Source: Burkholderiales bacterium | GTDB lineage: Bacteria > Pseudomonadota > Gammaproteobacteria > Burkholderiales > Burkholderiaceae_A | Reading direction: 5' to 3' | NCBI GenBank assembly: GCA_030834045.1 | Contig: JAURFZ010000012.1 | Location: forward strand, 1-16,681 | DNA length: 16,681 nt | In this document: in pieces, positions 1 to 6,614 of the stretch | How the letters are laid out: each line of letters opens with the position of its first letter | How positions within the stretch are numbered: the stretch's first letter is position 1 | Translations under genes and position numbers: made by a program | Notes under the pieces: model-generated | What the model saw: the letters and a program-made list of their open reading frames with translations, nothing else | What the model was told of the DNA's origin: nothing | Database searches by the model: none

Positions 1-491
1 TCGCGGGTAATGATGTTGAGGCTGCCTGCCACGGCCTGACCGCCTGTCTCTGCGGTCGGCACGCGAATAATTTCCATACGCTCAACCTGCTCGGGCTGAA
101 TGGAATCAACGGTGAATCCTCGGCCTGCAGGCTGACCATCGATAAGAATTTGGGTGTAGCCCTCGGCCATGCCACGCAGCCTTGGATTGCCACCGCCCGA
201 GGGTATCGTGACCCCGGGTTGGCGACGCAGCACATCTTCAAGGCTGGTGTCCCCGTACTTTTGGATTTCTTCCCGGCCCACCACGGTTTTCGAGGCATTG
301 GAAAGCCGTCGTTGCTGAAGATCGTTGGGGCGCTGTGCACGAACTTCAACATCCTGCAAGGCACTGGAGTCGGGCTCAAAGCCCTCGCCTAGTGCCTGAC
401 CAAATGCGAGGCCCGAGGAGCCTAAAAAAGTGGCTGCGGCCAAGGCCCAAAAAAATGGCGCGTGAATTTCATTCAATTTGTTCTTAATCAC
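1..491 (-). CDS. TonB-dependent outer-membrane receptor, N-terminal part (runs off left edge)
   Basis: This is the first 163 codons of a TonB-dependent receptor, which imports a bound ligand (siderophore, vitamin or similar) across the outer membrane using TonB energy. The start looks like a signal peptide: KNK near the N-terminus, a hydrophobic stretch (WALAAATFLG) and a likely cleavage near AFG-Q at about residue 36. The plug domain follows. Visible plug elements are VVGREEIQKYG, LEDVLRRQPGV, PRLRGM, ILIDGQPAGRG, VERMEIIRVP and a closing GSLNIITR. The barrel lies beyond the edge, so the ligand cannot be told. The GTG at 489-491 is taken as start because an in-frame TGA lies two codons upstream; a TTG at 474-476 is the alternative. 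Neither has a well-spaced Shine-Dalgarno sequence. The family call is firm and the exact start is not. Confidence 0.9.
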   Translation of the reverse strand, partial: MIKNKLNEIHAPFFWALAAATFLGSSGLAFGQALGEGFEPDSSALQDVEVRAQRPNDLQQRRLSNASKTVVGREEIQKYGDTSLEDVLRRQPGVTIPSGGGNPRLRGMAEGYTQILIDGQPAGRGFTVDSIQPEQVERMEIIRVPTAETGGQAVAGSLNIITR

Positions 492-492
492 A

Positions 493-516
493 CCTCAGTT
501 TGACGCCTTCCTGAGG
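493..516 (-). promoter_or_regulatory. Hairpin covering the start region of the TonB-receptor gene
   Basis: On the minus strand CCTCAG (511-516) can pair with CTGAGG (493-498) across a 12-base loop, directly before the GTG start at 491. The 3' arm contains GAGG, the only Shine-Dalgarno-like bases next to the start. The 5' arm overlaps a competing small hairpin, TTCC-CTCA-GGAA, so two alternative folds are possible. This is seen by eye only; no folding energy was computed, and a control role is inference. Confidence 0.35.
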
Positions 517-678
517 GAATTAGAATGCTGCAGCCTGTGGTTTTTCTCGTCCAGGTCGGTGTGGGCCGCAACCTCTTGTTCAGGCGTAAGACTTACGGCC
601 AACAAAACTGAGCCCCGTCGTCCCACTCCGCCCGTAATCAATAGTCCTTGCTGCGTGGCGACCGAGAAATAAAGAAAA

Positions 679-754
<76 letters not shown>

Positions 755-763
755 AAGCGCCGA

Positions 764-769
764 ATTATA
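764..769 (-). promoter_or_regulatory. -10 element for tRNA-Phe
   Basis: A perfect TATAAT reads on the minus strand, ten bases before the tRNA 5' end. The bases between it and the tRNA are GC-rich (TCGGCGC), the type of discriminator usual in growth-rate or stringently controlled stable-RNA promoters. I find no convincing -35 at normal spacing, so only the -10 is annotated. Confidence 0.6.
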
Positions 770-807
770 ACCCCAACGGGCCGAAGTCCCTTGTCTTCGC
801 ACTCACT

Positions 808-836
808 TTTACAAACTCCAGTTGAGCACCTATAGT
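808..836 (+). promoter_or_regulatory. Putative sigma-70 promoter for the ParA-like gene
   Basis: TTTACA (808-813) and TATAGT (831-836) each match the sigma-70 consensus at five of six positions and are separated by the ideal 17 bases. Transcription would begin near 843, giving a leader of about 78 bases before the ATG at 921. It is the best plus-strand promoter candidate I found between the tRNA and that gene. It is unconfirmed by any experiment. Confidence 0.6.
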
Positions 837-920
837 TTTAGGTTCCCCATCCGATTTTAAAGACACCAAACGTGGTTTGCAGGGCAGTATTTTCTATTTT
901 TCAATGAGTTAGGGCTAACG

Positions 921-2069
921 ATGATTCGTATCCTCATCACCAACCAGAAGGGCGGTGTGGGCAAAAGCACCATCTCAGCCAATCTGAGTCGGTACTTTGC
1001 CTCTATTCGTAAGCTTCGCACCACATTGCTTGACTTTGATAGCCAAGGGTCCTCAACACGTTGGGTCAAAGAGGTACAAAAGGAAAACGCTCCCGACGCC
1101 ATTCGCGTCGAACAGTTCCAGGTTCCAAAGACGGGAGGCTTTAACCGCGTCGTCATCGAATCGCGTCGCGTCATGCGCCGGCTCGAGCCTGACACCGACA
1201 TTGTGATTGCAGACCTCACCTGGAACGACTTTCTTAACAGCGAGCTTTTATTCGAGTTCGACCTGGTGGTTCTGCCCACAGCAGTCTCCGATGTGGAGTT
1301 AATTACAACGGTGGAGTTCGCCAAGCGTCACCAGTGGGTCTTTGAGTCCACGCGTTACCACCCAACCCTCGTAATTGTTCCCAGCCGGGTAAGGACAGAT
1401 CAGACCAGTGCAGTCCATCGGTACTCCGAAGAGTTCCCTTTTTCTTTTGTGCTGACGCCGCCCATTCTCGACTCCATTGACGCGCGACGCGCCTTTGCCA
1501 AGCAGTTTTTGGTGCGCCACCGGAATAATCGTCTGCAGGCGTCCTTTATGTCCTTTTCCCGTGCAATCGACCAGTCGATTGAATTGCATCATGCGAAGAA
1601 CGGCAAGCGGGACAAGGCCACGGAGGCACAGAACCCTTTGCTGCATTCCTTCCTGAAGTATCGAGTGGAAATATCGAAGGCCGAGCGCAATGCCTCGGCA
1701 GAGAAAACCGTTATTCGTGCCGGCTACCCAAGCACGCTTGCCGCCTCGGCCCGCAACCCTCTGCGTAGTCGTGAGGACAAACCCTGGCTGCGTCATGCGC
1801 TGAAAAAAGAAGAGGAACAGCAACAGTCGGTCGCAGCCGTCTCAAACTCCGACACCAGCCAAGGCCAGGCACAGGACTCGCTGCAGGTTGCAGGTTTCCG
1901 CAAACCCAAGCCGCCTTTGGCCCTCGTACCCAAAGCCTATGCGGCGCCTGGCTTCGGTTCGAGCGCGGGAGGAGCAACGACCTCGGCAGCTTCGCGGTCC
2001 AATAGTTCCTCGCAGCAAGACCGTCCGGGAGAAAGCCCGGGCCACCAGACCCAGGCCAGCGAGGCTTAA
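921..2069 (+). CDS. ParA/MinD-family ATPase with long disordered C-terminal tail
   Basis: The 382-residue product begins with a deviant Walker A, KGGVGKST at residues 10-17, including the signature first lysine of ParA/MinD/McdA ATPases. A switch-I-like DFDSQGSS follows at 38-45 and a Walker B strand IVIADLTW at 94-101. The usual ParA DTPP after Walker B is replaced by DLTW. Later elements (VIVPSR at 151-156; SIDARRAFAKQ at 185-195) fit a ParA fold ending near residue 225. The remaining 155 residues are rich in Ala, Ser, Gln, Arg and Pro and look disordered. Such ATPases usually place DNA, protein clusters or organelles using the nucleoid or membrane. No ParB gene or parS-like site is visible and the partner is unknown. 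The neighbouring acidic coiled-coil gene, convergent and 17 bases away, is a candidate. It is not typical chromosomal ParA or MinD. The family is firm; the cargo is unknown. Confidence 0.85.
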   Translation: MIRILITNQKGGVGKSTISANLSRYFASIRKLRTTLLDFDSQGSSTRWVKEVQKENAPDAIRVEQFQVPKTGGFNRVVIESRRVMRRLEPDTDIVIADLTWNDFLNSELLFEFDLVVLPTAVSDVELITTVEFAKRHQWVFESTRYHPTLVIVPSRVRTDQTSAVHRYSEEFPFSFVLTPPILDSIDARRAFAKQFLVRHRNNRLQASFMSFSRAIDQSIELHHAKNGKRDKATEAQNPLLHSFLKYRVEISKAERNASAEKTVIRAGYPSTLAASARNPLRSREDKPWLRHALKKEEEQQQSVAAVSNSDTSQGQAQDSLQVAGFRKPKPPLALVPKAYAAPGFGSSAGGATTSAASRSNSSSQQDRPGESPGHQTQASEA

Positions 2070-2086
2070 TAGTCCGCCCAGCGGCC

Positions 2087-2971
2087 TTAGTTGTCTCCGG
2101 GCTCCTCAAAACGCTTGGCGATCACGCGGGCGGCCACCGAACTAATGCTCGCCCGCATCGACGCAGCCTGAAGGTTTTGTTGCTCAAACTCGCTTAAGGC
2201 TTTTAGTGTGAGGAGAAGATCGTCACGGGTGTCACGAATCTCACGATCAACTTTCGTGAGTTCCTTAAGTAATTCCTGACGCGTGTTGAGTCGCCCCTCA
2301 AGATGGCGGCTTATGTTGGCAACATCGCGCCAGCTTGGCGCCGATCCGTCCACGCTGTTCGCAAGGGTCGAGCGTTGAATGACGGTAAAGAGCCCATCAA
2401 GCGAATCGCCAACCTTGGCCAACGCCGCGGCCTGGCCCTGAGGGACGAGGCCTGCAGCCGGCGTACCCCGCGAGGGGCCCGAGTAGCCAGCCAGCGAACC
2501 GGCAGACGACAGGTTGTCAGAAAGTGAGCGCAGGGCCTCTGCTGCGAAGGCCTCGGGTGAATGGGATTGACCTTGGGGCTGCGCCTGAAAAGGCGATTGC
2601 ATAGAACTCTGCTGGCGATCGTCCTCGCGAGGGTCGAGTAACTCGTCCCGGTCCTCGACCTGGAAGGAGTCTTCCGCCTGTGACTGGTGCTGCCGGTTTT
2701 GAGCCTCTTCGATCTCGTGCTCGTCAAGTTCGCGCTCGTCAAGCTCGTTCTCTGCGAGAGGCTCGTTTTCGTGAAGTGTCTCGTCCTCGTAATGGTCCCG
2801 CTCGTCGTCATCACTGGGCTCGTCTTGGCCTTGAAATGCCTGGTGTTCGGAAGGCTTAACCTGACTGGCTTCACGCGCAGGGTCGCTTGTTTTGTTGACG
2901 GAATCTTGCCAGCCCGATTTTGGGTCGTAGATACGAACCCCTTCTCGAGGAAGCTCAAATTTATTGTCCAT
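2087..2971 (-). CDS. Hypothetical acidic, Gln-rich protein with C-terminal coiled coil
   Basis: I do not recognise this 294-residue protein. Residues 1-46 are polar and residues 47-119 are strongly acidic, with near-repeats such as ENELDERELDEHEIEEA. Residues 91-136 are rich in Gln and Ser, and 137-215 form a small helical or flexible middle part. Residues 216-270 (RHLEGRLNTRQELLKELTKV and onwards) look like a charged helix or coiled coil. A basic-leaning helix closes the protein. There is no signal peptide or membrane segment, so it is probably cytoplasmic. It converges on the ParA-like gene with 17 bases between stops, and diverges from the small membrane-protein gene with 55 bases between starts. 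An acidic disordered region plus coiled coil resembles the general make-up of adaptors that work with ParA-type ATPases, but that is analogy, not homology. The Shine-Dalgarno is weak. Confidence 0.75.
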   Translation of the reverse strand: MDNKFELPREGVRIYDPKSGWQDSVNKTSDPAREASQVKPSEHQAFQGQDEPSDDDERDHYEDETLHENEPLAENELDERELDEHEIEEAQNRQHQSQAEDSFQVEDRDELLDPREDDRQQSSMQSPFQAQPQGQSHSPEAFAAEALRSLSDNLSSAGSLAGYSGPSRGTPAAGLVPQGQAAALAKVGDSLDGLFTVIQRSTLANSVDGSAPSWRDVANISRHLEGRLNTRQELLKELTKVDREIRDTRDDLLLTLKALSEFEQQNLQAASMRASISSVAARVIAKRFEEPGDN

Positions 2972-3026
2972 AGGCCGCTAAGTAAAAAACTGTTCGCATT
3001 GAAATTGATGCTACTGTAAAGGTCTT

Positions 3027-3602
3027 ATGTTGAATCGTATTGTTTTAGGTCTCAACCTTGTTACCCTTTTTGTGGTTGTCGGGGAACGATCCAACGTCAA
3101 TGCCGGGTCTTTGTCTTGGCTAGGCAGCCTGCCATGGTCAAGCTTCGCAACCGAAACTTGGGCACTCACAACAGAACCAACCGTCTCATCCGAGGCCATT
3201 CTTGCCGCCTGGCTACTCATAACCGGGCTCTGGGTCTTGACAACCGTTAGTGCCTGGATGCTTGGCAAAAAAAGGGCCAGGCAGCATTCATTGTCGGAGT
3301 CTACCAGCCTTGGGCCAAGCGCAACCCGTGCAAACAGCCCAGCCTCGATTGAGCAACGGGTTGACCCTGCCATTGCGCGGGGGTCTCCTCACGACAGTTC
3401 AAACCCATCGGGCGCGGCGTCTTTCACGGCAAAAAGCCACAGGCCCACAAACGACATTCCAGACCCCGCCCTTGGGTCGCTATTTGACGACCTCTCACGG
3501 CAGGTCGACGCCTTTACCCCCGAGGCACGGGCCGAACTCGCAAAGGTGAAAAACGCGCTTACGGCCCTCGCCCATAAAGACTCGGGCACACCGAACGCCT
3601 AA
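3027..3602 (+). CDS. Hypothetical two-helix membrane protein with cytoplasmic tail
   Basis: This 191-residue product is not a family I recognise. Residues 5-19 (IVLGLNLVTLFVVVG) and 57-79 (from AILAAWLLITGLWVL) are hydrophobic and fit two membrane helices joined by a loop of about 37 residues. The run KKRAR at 81-85 after the second helix predicts that both termini face the cytoplasm. Residues 86-140 are Ser/Pro/Ala-rich and probably unstructured; residues 147-183 look like an amphipathic helix ending AKVKNALTALAH. AAAGG lies only four bases before the ATG. The gene starts 55 bases from the divergent acidic coiled-coil gene, and its last 44 bases overlap the tcdA end on the other strand. It could be a membrane anchor for its neighbours, but nothing proves that. 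Coding status is supported by clear protein organisation rather than homology. Confidence 0.65.
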   Translation: MLNRIVLGLNLVTLFVVVGERSNVNAGSLSWLGSLPWSSFATETWALTTEPTVSSEAILAAWLLITGLWVLTTVSAWMLGKKRARQHSLSESTSLGPSATRANSPASIEQRVDPAIARGSPHDSSNPSGAASFTAKSHRPTNDIPDPALGSLFDDLSRQVDAFTPEARAELAKVKNALTALAHKDSGTPNA

Positions 3603-4398
3603 GTAAACATTCAATGGCAAAGGCGGCAGCCGCCATGCCCATGCTGGCTGTTACAGCCACACTGGATCCATAGCCCGCGCAGGCGAGATAACCCCCGGCT
3701 GAAAGACCCGCGGGAGCCTGCGGCATCAGCCCTTCGGCCTCGACGGGCCGTCTTACTGGCTCTTGGCTGTAGACCACCTGAACATCAAGCCTCGCCAAGG
3801 GCTTTTTAGCGGCTACGACCCGACGAAGCTCAGAGCGAAGGCGGGCCAAGAGCGGGTCGTGTGTTGCCTTTGAGAGATCATCTCGGCGGATGCGTGTTGG
3901 ATCGGTCTTACCCCCTGCGGCACCACAGACAACGAGCCGAAGGGCGCGCTGCCTTGCAGGTAAGGCTTGAATAAGAAGCTGCTTGGCTTTGCGATCATCA
4001 CAGGCGTCAATCCAAAAATCGGGTCCTGTTGCAAGAAGCTGGCTTATGTTGTCTTCGCAAAGAAAGGCATCGACGCGGTGGATCTGCAACGGCAGGCCTA
4101 TGCCCAAAAGTCGTTCGCTTAGCGCATCGACCTTCGACCGTCCGAGGCTTGCCTGCATCGCCTGAACCTGCCTATTCAGATTGGACTGCGAGACGTGGTC
4201 GCTGTCGATAAGCGTTAACGCCCCAAGGCCCGAGCGCGCAAGGGCCTCTGCCGCCCACGATCCAACCCCGCCCAAGCCCACCACCGCAACATGGGAGCGA
4301 CCAAGCAATTCAATGGCTTTGGGCCCGTAGAGCCTGGCAATGGAGGTAAGGCTTCGGGATAGGCTGATGGTGCGGTCTTCGATGGCTGGCGGCGTCAT
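3559..4398 (-). CDS. tcdA: tRNA threonylcarbamoyladenosine dehydratase TcdA (CsdL/YgdL)
   Basis: TcdA is an E1-like (ThiF/MoeB/HesA) enzyme that uses ATP to cyclise t6A at position 37 of ANN-decoding tRNAs to ct6A. The nucleotide-binding GLGGVGSW lies at residues 41-48 and LIDSDHVSQSNLNRQ at 63-77, the typical aspartate plus SNLNRQ signature. The C-terminal half has the family's DDLSKATHDPLLARLR and a late Gly/Ala-rich AGYGSSVAVTASMG. The start at 4398 (MTPPAIEDR) matches the usual N-terminus and length, about 279 residues; the open frame continues 15 codons upstream (MRCRAPPS), which I judge non-coding. It is divergent from yebC across 198 bases in which I found no convincing promoter. Its 3' end overlaps the preceding plus-strand gene by 44 bases. 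Confidence 0.92.
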   Translation of the reverse strand: MTPPAIEDRTISLSRSLTSIARLYGPKAIELLGRSHVAVVGLGGVGSWAAEALARSGLGALTLIDSDHVSQSNLNRQVQAMQASLGRSKVDALSERLLGIGLPLQIHRVDAFLCEDNISQLLATGPDFWIDACDDRKAKQLLIQALPARQRALRLVVCGAAGGKTDPTRIRRDDLSKATHDPLLARLRSELRRVVAAKKPLARLDVQVVYSQEPVRRPVEAEGLMPQAPAGLSAGGYLACAGYGSSVAVTASMGMAAAAFAIECLLRRSVCPSLYGRGP

Positions 4399-4596
4399 GT
4401 CAACATTCTGCTTGATCCTGCTTGGGGGCGCCCTACACCGCACGGAATGGAGGGCCTAATGCCCATTCAAAGACCGTTACACTTCGTGTTTTGGAATCAT
4501 TGCGCCTACAGAGTGGCTGCGGAAACCACGCAGATCACCTCTCAAGCAATTGAGAACAGATGTTAAACAAAGCAGCAGGGAGGGTCCGTTAAGACC

Positions 4597-5319
4597 ATGG
4601 CAGGGCATTCCAAATGGGCCAATATTCAGCACCGCAAGGGTCGTCAGGATGAAAAGCGTGGCCGAATTTTTACACGCATTATTAAAGAGGTCACCGTTGC
4701 CGCCAAGCTTGGCGGGGCAGACCCAACAACCAACCCGAGGCTTCGGCTTGCCATGGATAAGGCGGGCGATGCCAACATGCCCAAAGACAAGGTCCAGGAC
4801 GCCATTAAACGCGGGGCAGGCCAACTGGAAGGGGTCGACTACGAGGAGATTCGTTACGAGGGCTACGGCATTGGTGGGGCTGCGGTGATAGTGGACTGCC
4901 TTACCGACAATCGCACTCGAACCGTGGCCGAGGTGCGTCACGCCTTTTCCAAGCACGGGGGAAACCTTGGGACCGATGGCTCGGTGGCATTCCTTTTCAA
5001 GCATTGTGGCCTGATGCTCTTTGCGCCTGGCCGCTCGGAAGACGACGTAATGGAGGCAGCACTTGAGGCTGGTGCCGACGATGTCCTGGTGAACGACGAT
5101 GGATCCATTGAGGTGTTGACGGGCCCCGCCAGCCTTGCACAAGTGCGCCAGGCAATGGCGGCTGCAGGGCTTGAGCCCGAGCTTGCGGAGGTCACCATGC
5201 GGCCTGAGACGCAGACCGAGCTTGAAGGCGAGGATGGCGAAAGAATGCAGAAACTCCTTGATGCCCTGGAGTCGCTCGATGATGTTCAGGACGTCTACAC
5301 CAACGTGGTGACGCTATGA
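4597..5319 (+). CDS. yebC: YebC/TACO1-family translation/regulatory protein
   Basis: The 240-residue protein starts MAGHSKWANIQHRKG, the hallmark N-terminus of the YebC/PmpR/TACO1 family, and carries the conserved NMPKDKVQDAIKR and YEGYGIGG segments followed by the acidic C-terminal domain. Length is normal. Members have been described as DNA-binding regulators (PmpR) and, more recently, as ribosome-associated factors (TACO1, YebC) that help translation through proline-rich stretches; the sequence cannot decide between these roles. GGAGGG lies 12 bases before the ATG, a rather long spacing. The stop overlaps the purD start in an ATGA, so the two are probably translationally coupled. In the 198-base gap upstream I see only a five-pair hairpin (CTGCG-loop-CGCAG, 4517-4533) and no convincing promoter. 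Confidence 0.95.
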   Translation: MAGHSKWANIQHRKGRQDEKRGRIFTRIIKEVTVAAKLGGADPTTNPRLRLAMDKAGDANMPKDKVQDAIKRGAGQLEGVDYEEIRYEGYGIGGAAVIVDCLTDNRTRTVAEVRHAFSKHGGNLGTDGSVAFLFKHCGLMLFAPGRSEDDVMEAALEAGADDVLVNDDGSIEVLTGPASLAQVRQAMAAAGLEPELAEVTMRPETQTELEGEDGERMQKLLDALESLDDVQDVYTNVVTL

Positions 5320-6614
5320 AGCTCATGGTCATTGGCGGCGGTGGCCGCGAGCATGCCTTGGCCTGGCGTCTTTCAAAGTCACCGCGTGTGCAAAAGGTCT
5401 ACGTGGCACCGGGTAATGGCGGCACCGCCACCGAGCCCGATCTTGAGAATGTTGCCCTTGATGCCGTAAACGACCCCGATGGCCTGGTTCGTTTTTTAAA
5501 GGACAACGAGGTTGCCTTTACCGTGGTGGGGCCCGAGGCACCCCTTGCGGCTGGGCTTGTTGACAGGCTTGAGTCCGAGGGGCTCAAGGTCTTCGGTCCA
5601 CGCAAGGCGGCCGCGCAGCTTGAAGCCTCGAAAGATTTCGCCAAGCAGTTCATGGCCAGGTACAACATTCCGACGGCAGGCTATCAAACCTTCACCGACC
5701 CAGCGGCAGCCTGCGACTATGCCAAGGAACAGGCCGAACGTTTTCCCGGGCTTCCCATTGTGATTAAGGCCGATGGCCTTGCGGCTGGCAAGGGTGTGGT
5801 GGTCGCCGCCAGCCTCGAAGAAGCCCATCAGGCCATTGCCGACATGCTCACGGGCAACAAGCTGGGGTCTGCCGGTTCACGGGTTGTAATTGAAGATTTC
5901 CTTCAAGGACAAGAAGCAAGCTTTATGGTGGTCTGCGACGGTAAATCTGCCTTTGCACTGGCCACCAGTCAAGACCACAAGCGTATTGGCGATGGCGAGA
6001 CCGGCCCAAACACTGGAGGCATGGGGGCCTATTCGCCCGCACCCGTGGTCACACCAAAAGTCTATGCACAGGTTATGCGCGAAGTGATTCGTCCGGTGCT
6101 CAAGGGCATGCAGGCCGGGGGCACCCCTTACAAGGGCTTTTTGTATGCGGGCCTAATGATTCAAAACGAGCAGGCCAAGGTGGTTGAGTTCAATTGCCGA
6201 ATGGGTGACCCAGAGACGCAGCCCATCATGATGCGCATGAAGGGGGACTTGGTTGGCCTTCTAGAGGCTGCCATTAATGGGCGGTTGGAGCAGGCAGAAT
6301 CTCTGGCCGACAGCCTCTGGGATGTGAGGCCTGCCGTGGGCGTGGTTCTTGCGGCAGCCCACTACCCTGAGGCGCCGCAGTTGGGCGACTCCATTACCGG
6401 CATCCCCAAAGACACCGCAGACACTAAGGTGTTTCATGCGGGCACAAGCCTTTCTGAAGAGGGCCTGGTCAGCTCAGGCGGTCGCGTGCTTTGTGTAACC
6501 TCCCTTGGAGGCAAGCTGAAGGAGGCGCAGGCAGCCGCCTATCAGGCTATCAGTCCCATTCAATTCAATGGCATGCAGTACCGAAAAGACATTGCTGCGA
6601 AAGGAATGGGCTAG
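5316..6614 (+). CDS. purD: Phosphoribosylamine--glycine ligase (GAR synthetase)
   Basis: PurD catalyses the second step of de novo purine synthesis, joining phosphoribosylamine and glycine with ATP. The 432-residue length is typical. The N-terminal VIGGGGREHALAWRL (residues 5-19) and APGNGG (31-36) form the substrate domain. The ATP-grasp region has IKADGLAAGKGVVV (150-163), SQDHKRIGDGETGPNTGGMG (218-237) and the metal-binding VEFNCRMGDPETQ (290-302). The usual family version of the last motif has FNVRFGDPE, so Cys and Met are mild substitutions; catalytic Glu and Asn are kept. It overlaps yebC by four bases and ends exactly where the next gene begins, indicating one transcript. Cytoplasmic. 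No sign of damage. Confidence 0.97.
   Translation: MKLMVIGGGGREHALAWRLSKSPRVQKVYVAPGNGGTATEPDLENVALDAVNDPDGLVRFLKDNEVAFTVVGPEAPLAAGLVDRLESEGLKVFGPRKAAAQLEASKDFAKQFMARYNIPTAGYQTFTDPAAACDYAKEQAERFPGLPIVIKADGLAAGKGVVVAASLEEAHQAIADMLTGNKLGSAGSRVVIEDFLQGQEASFMVVCDGKSAFALATSQDHKRIGDGETGPNTGGMGAYSPAPVVTPKVYAQVMREVIRPVLKGMQAGGTPYKGFLYAGLMIQNEQAKVVEFNCRMGDPETQPIMMRMKGDLVGLLEAAINGRLEQAESLADSLWDVRPAVGVVLAAAHYPEAPQLGDSITGIPKDTADTKVFHAGTSLSEEGLVSSGGRVLCVTSLGGKLKEAQAAAYQAISPIQFNGMQYRKDIAAKGMG

Noticed and set aside
492..678. Cobalamin or other riboswitch before the TonB receptor
   Set aside because: A fragment GGAAGGCG is suggestive, but no B12-box or other conserved core elements are present, and the leader is short.
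857..1324. Minus-strand open frame across the start of the ParA-like gene, and similar long antisense frames (for example 4477-5142, 7440-7913, 13579-14292, 15301-15933)
   Set aside because: Their translations show no domain features and they lie over well-supported genes on the other strand or frame.
921..2069. Chromosomal parAB partition locus
   Set aside because: No ParB gene follows, no parS-like inverted repeat was noticed, and the ATPase departs from ParA at Walker B and in its tail.
4399..4443. Fifteen-codon upstream extension of tcdA
   Set aside because: MRCRAPPSRIKQNVD has no family likeness and would give an unusually long N-terminus; MTPPAIEDR fits better.
4517..4533. Five-pair hairpin in the tcdA/yebC gap as a terminator or regulator
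   Set aside because: No T-run follows, the stem is short, and such hairpins are expected by chance in this composition.
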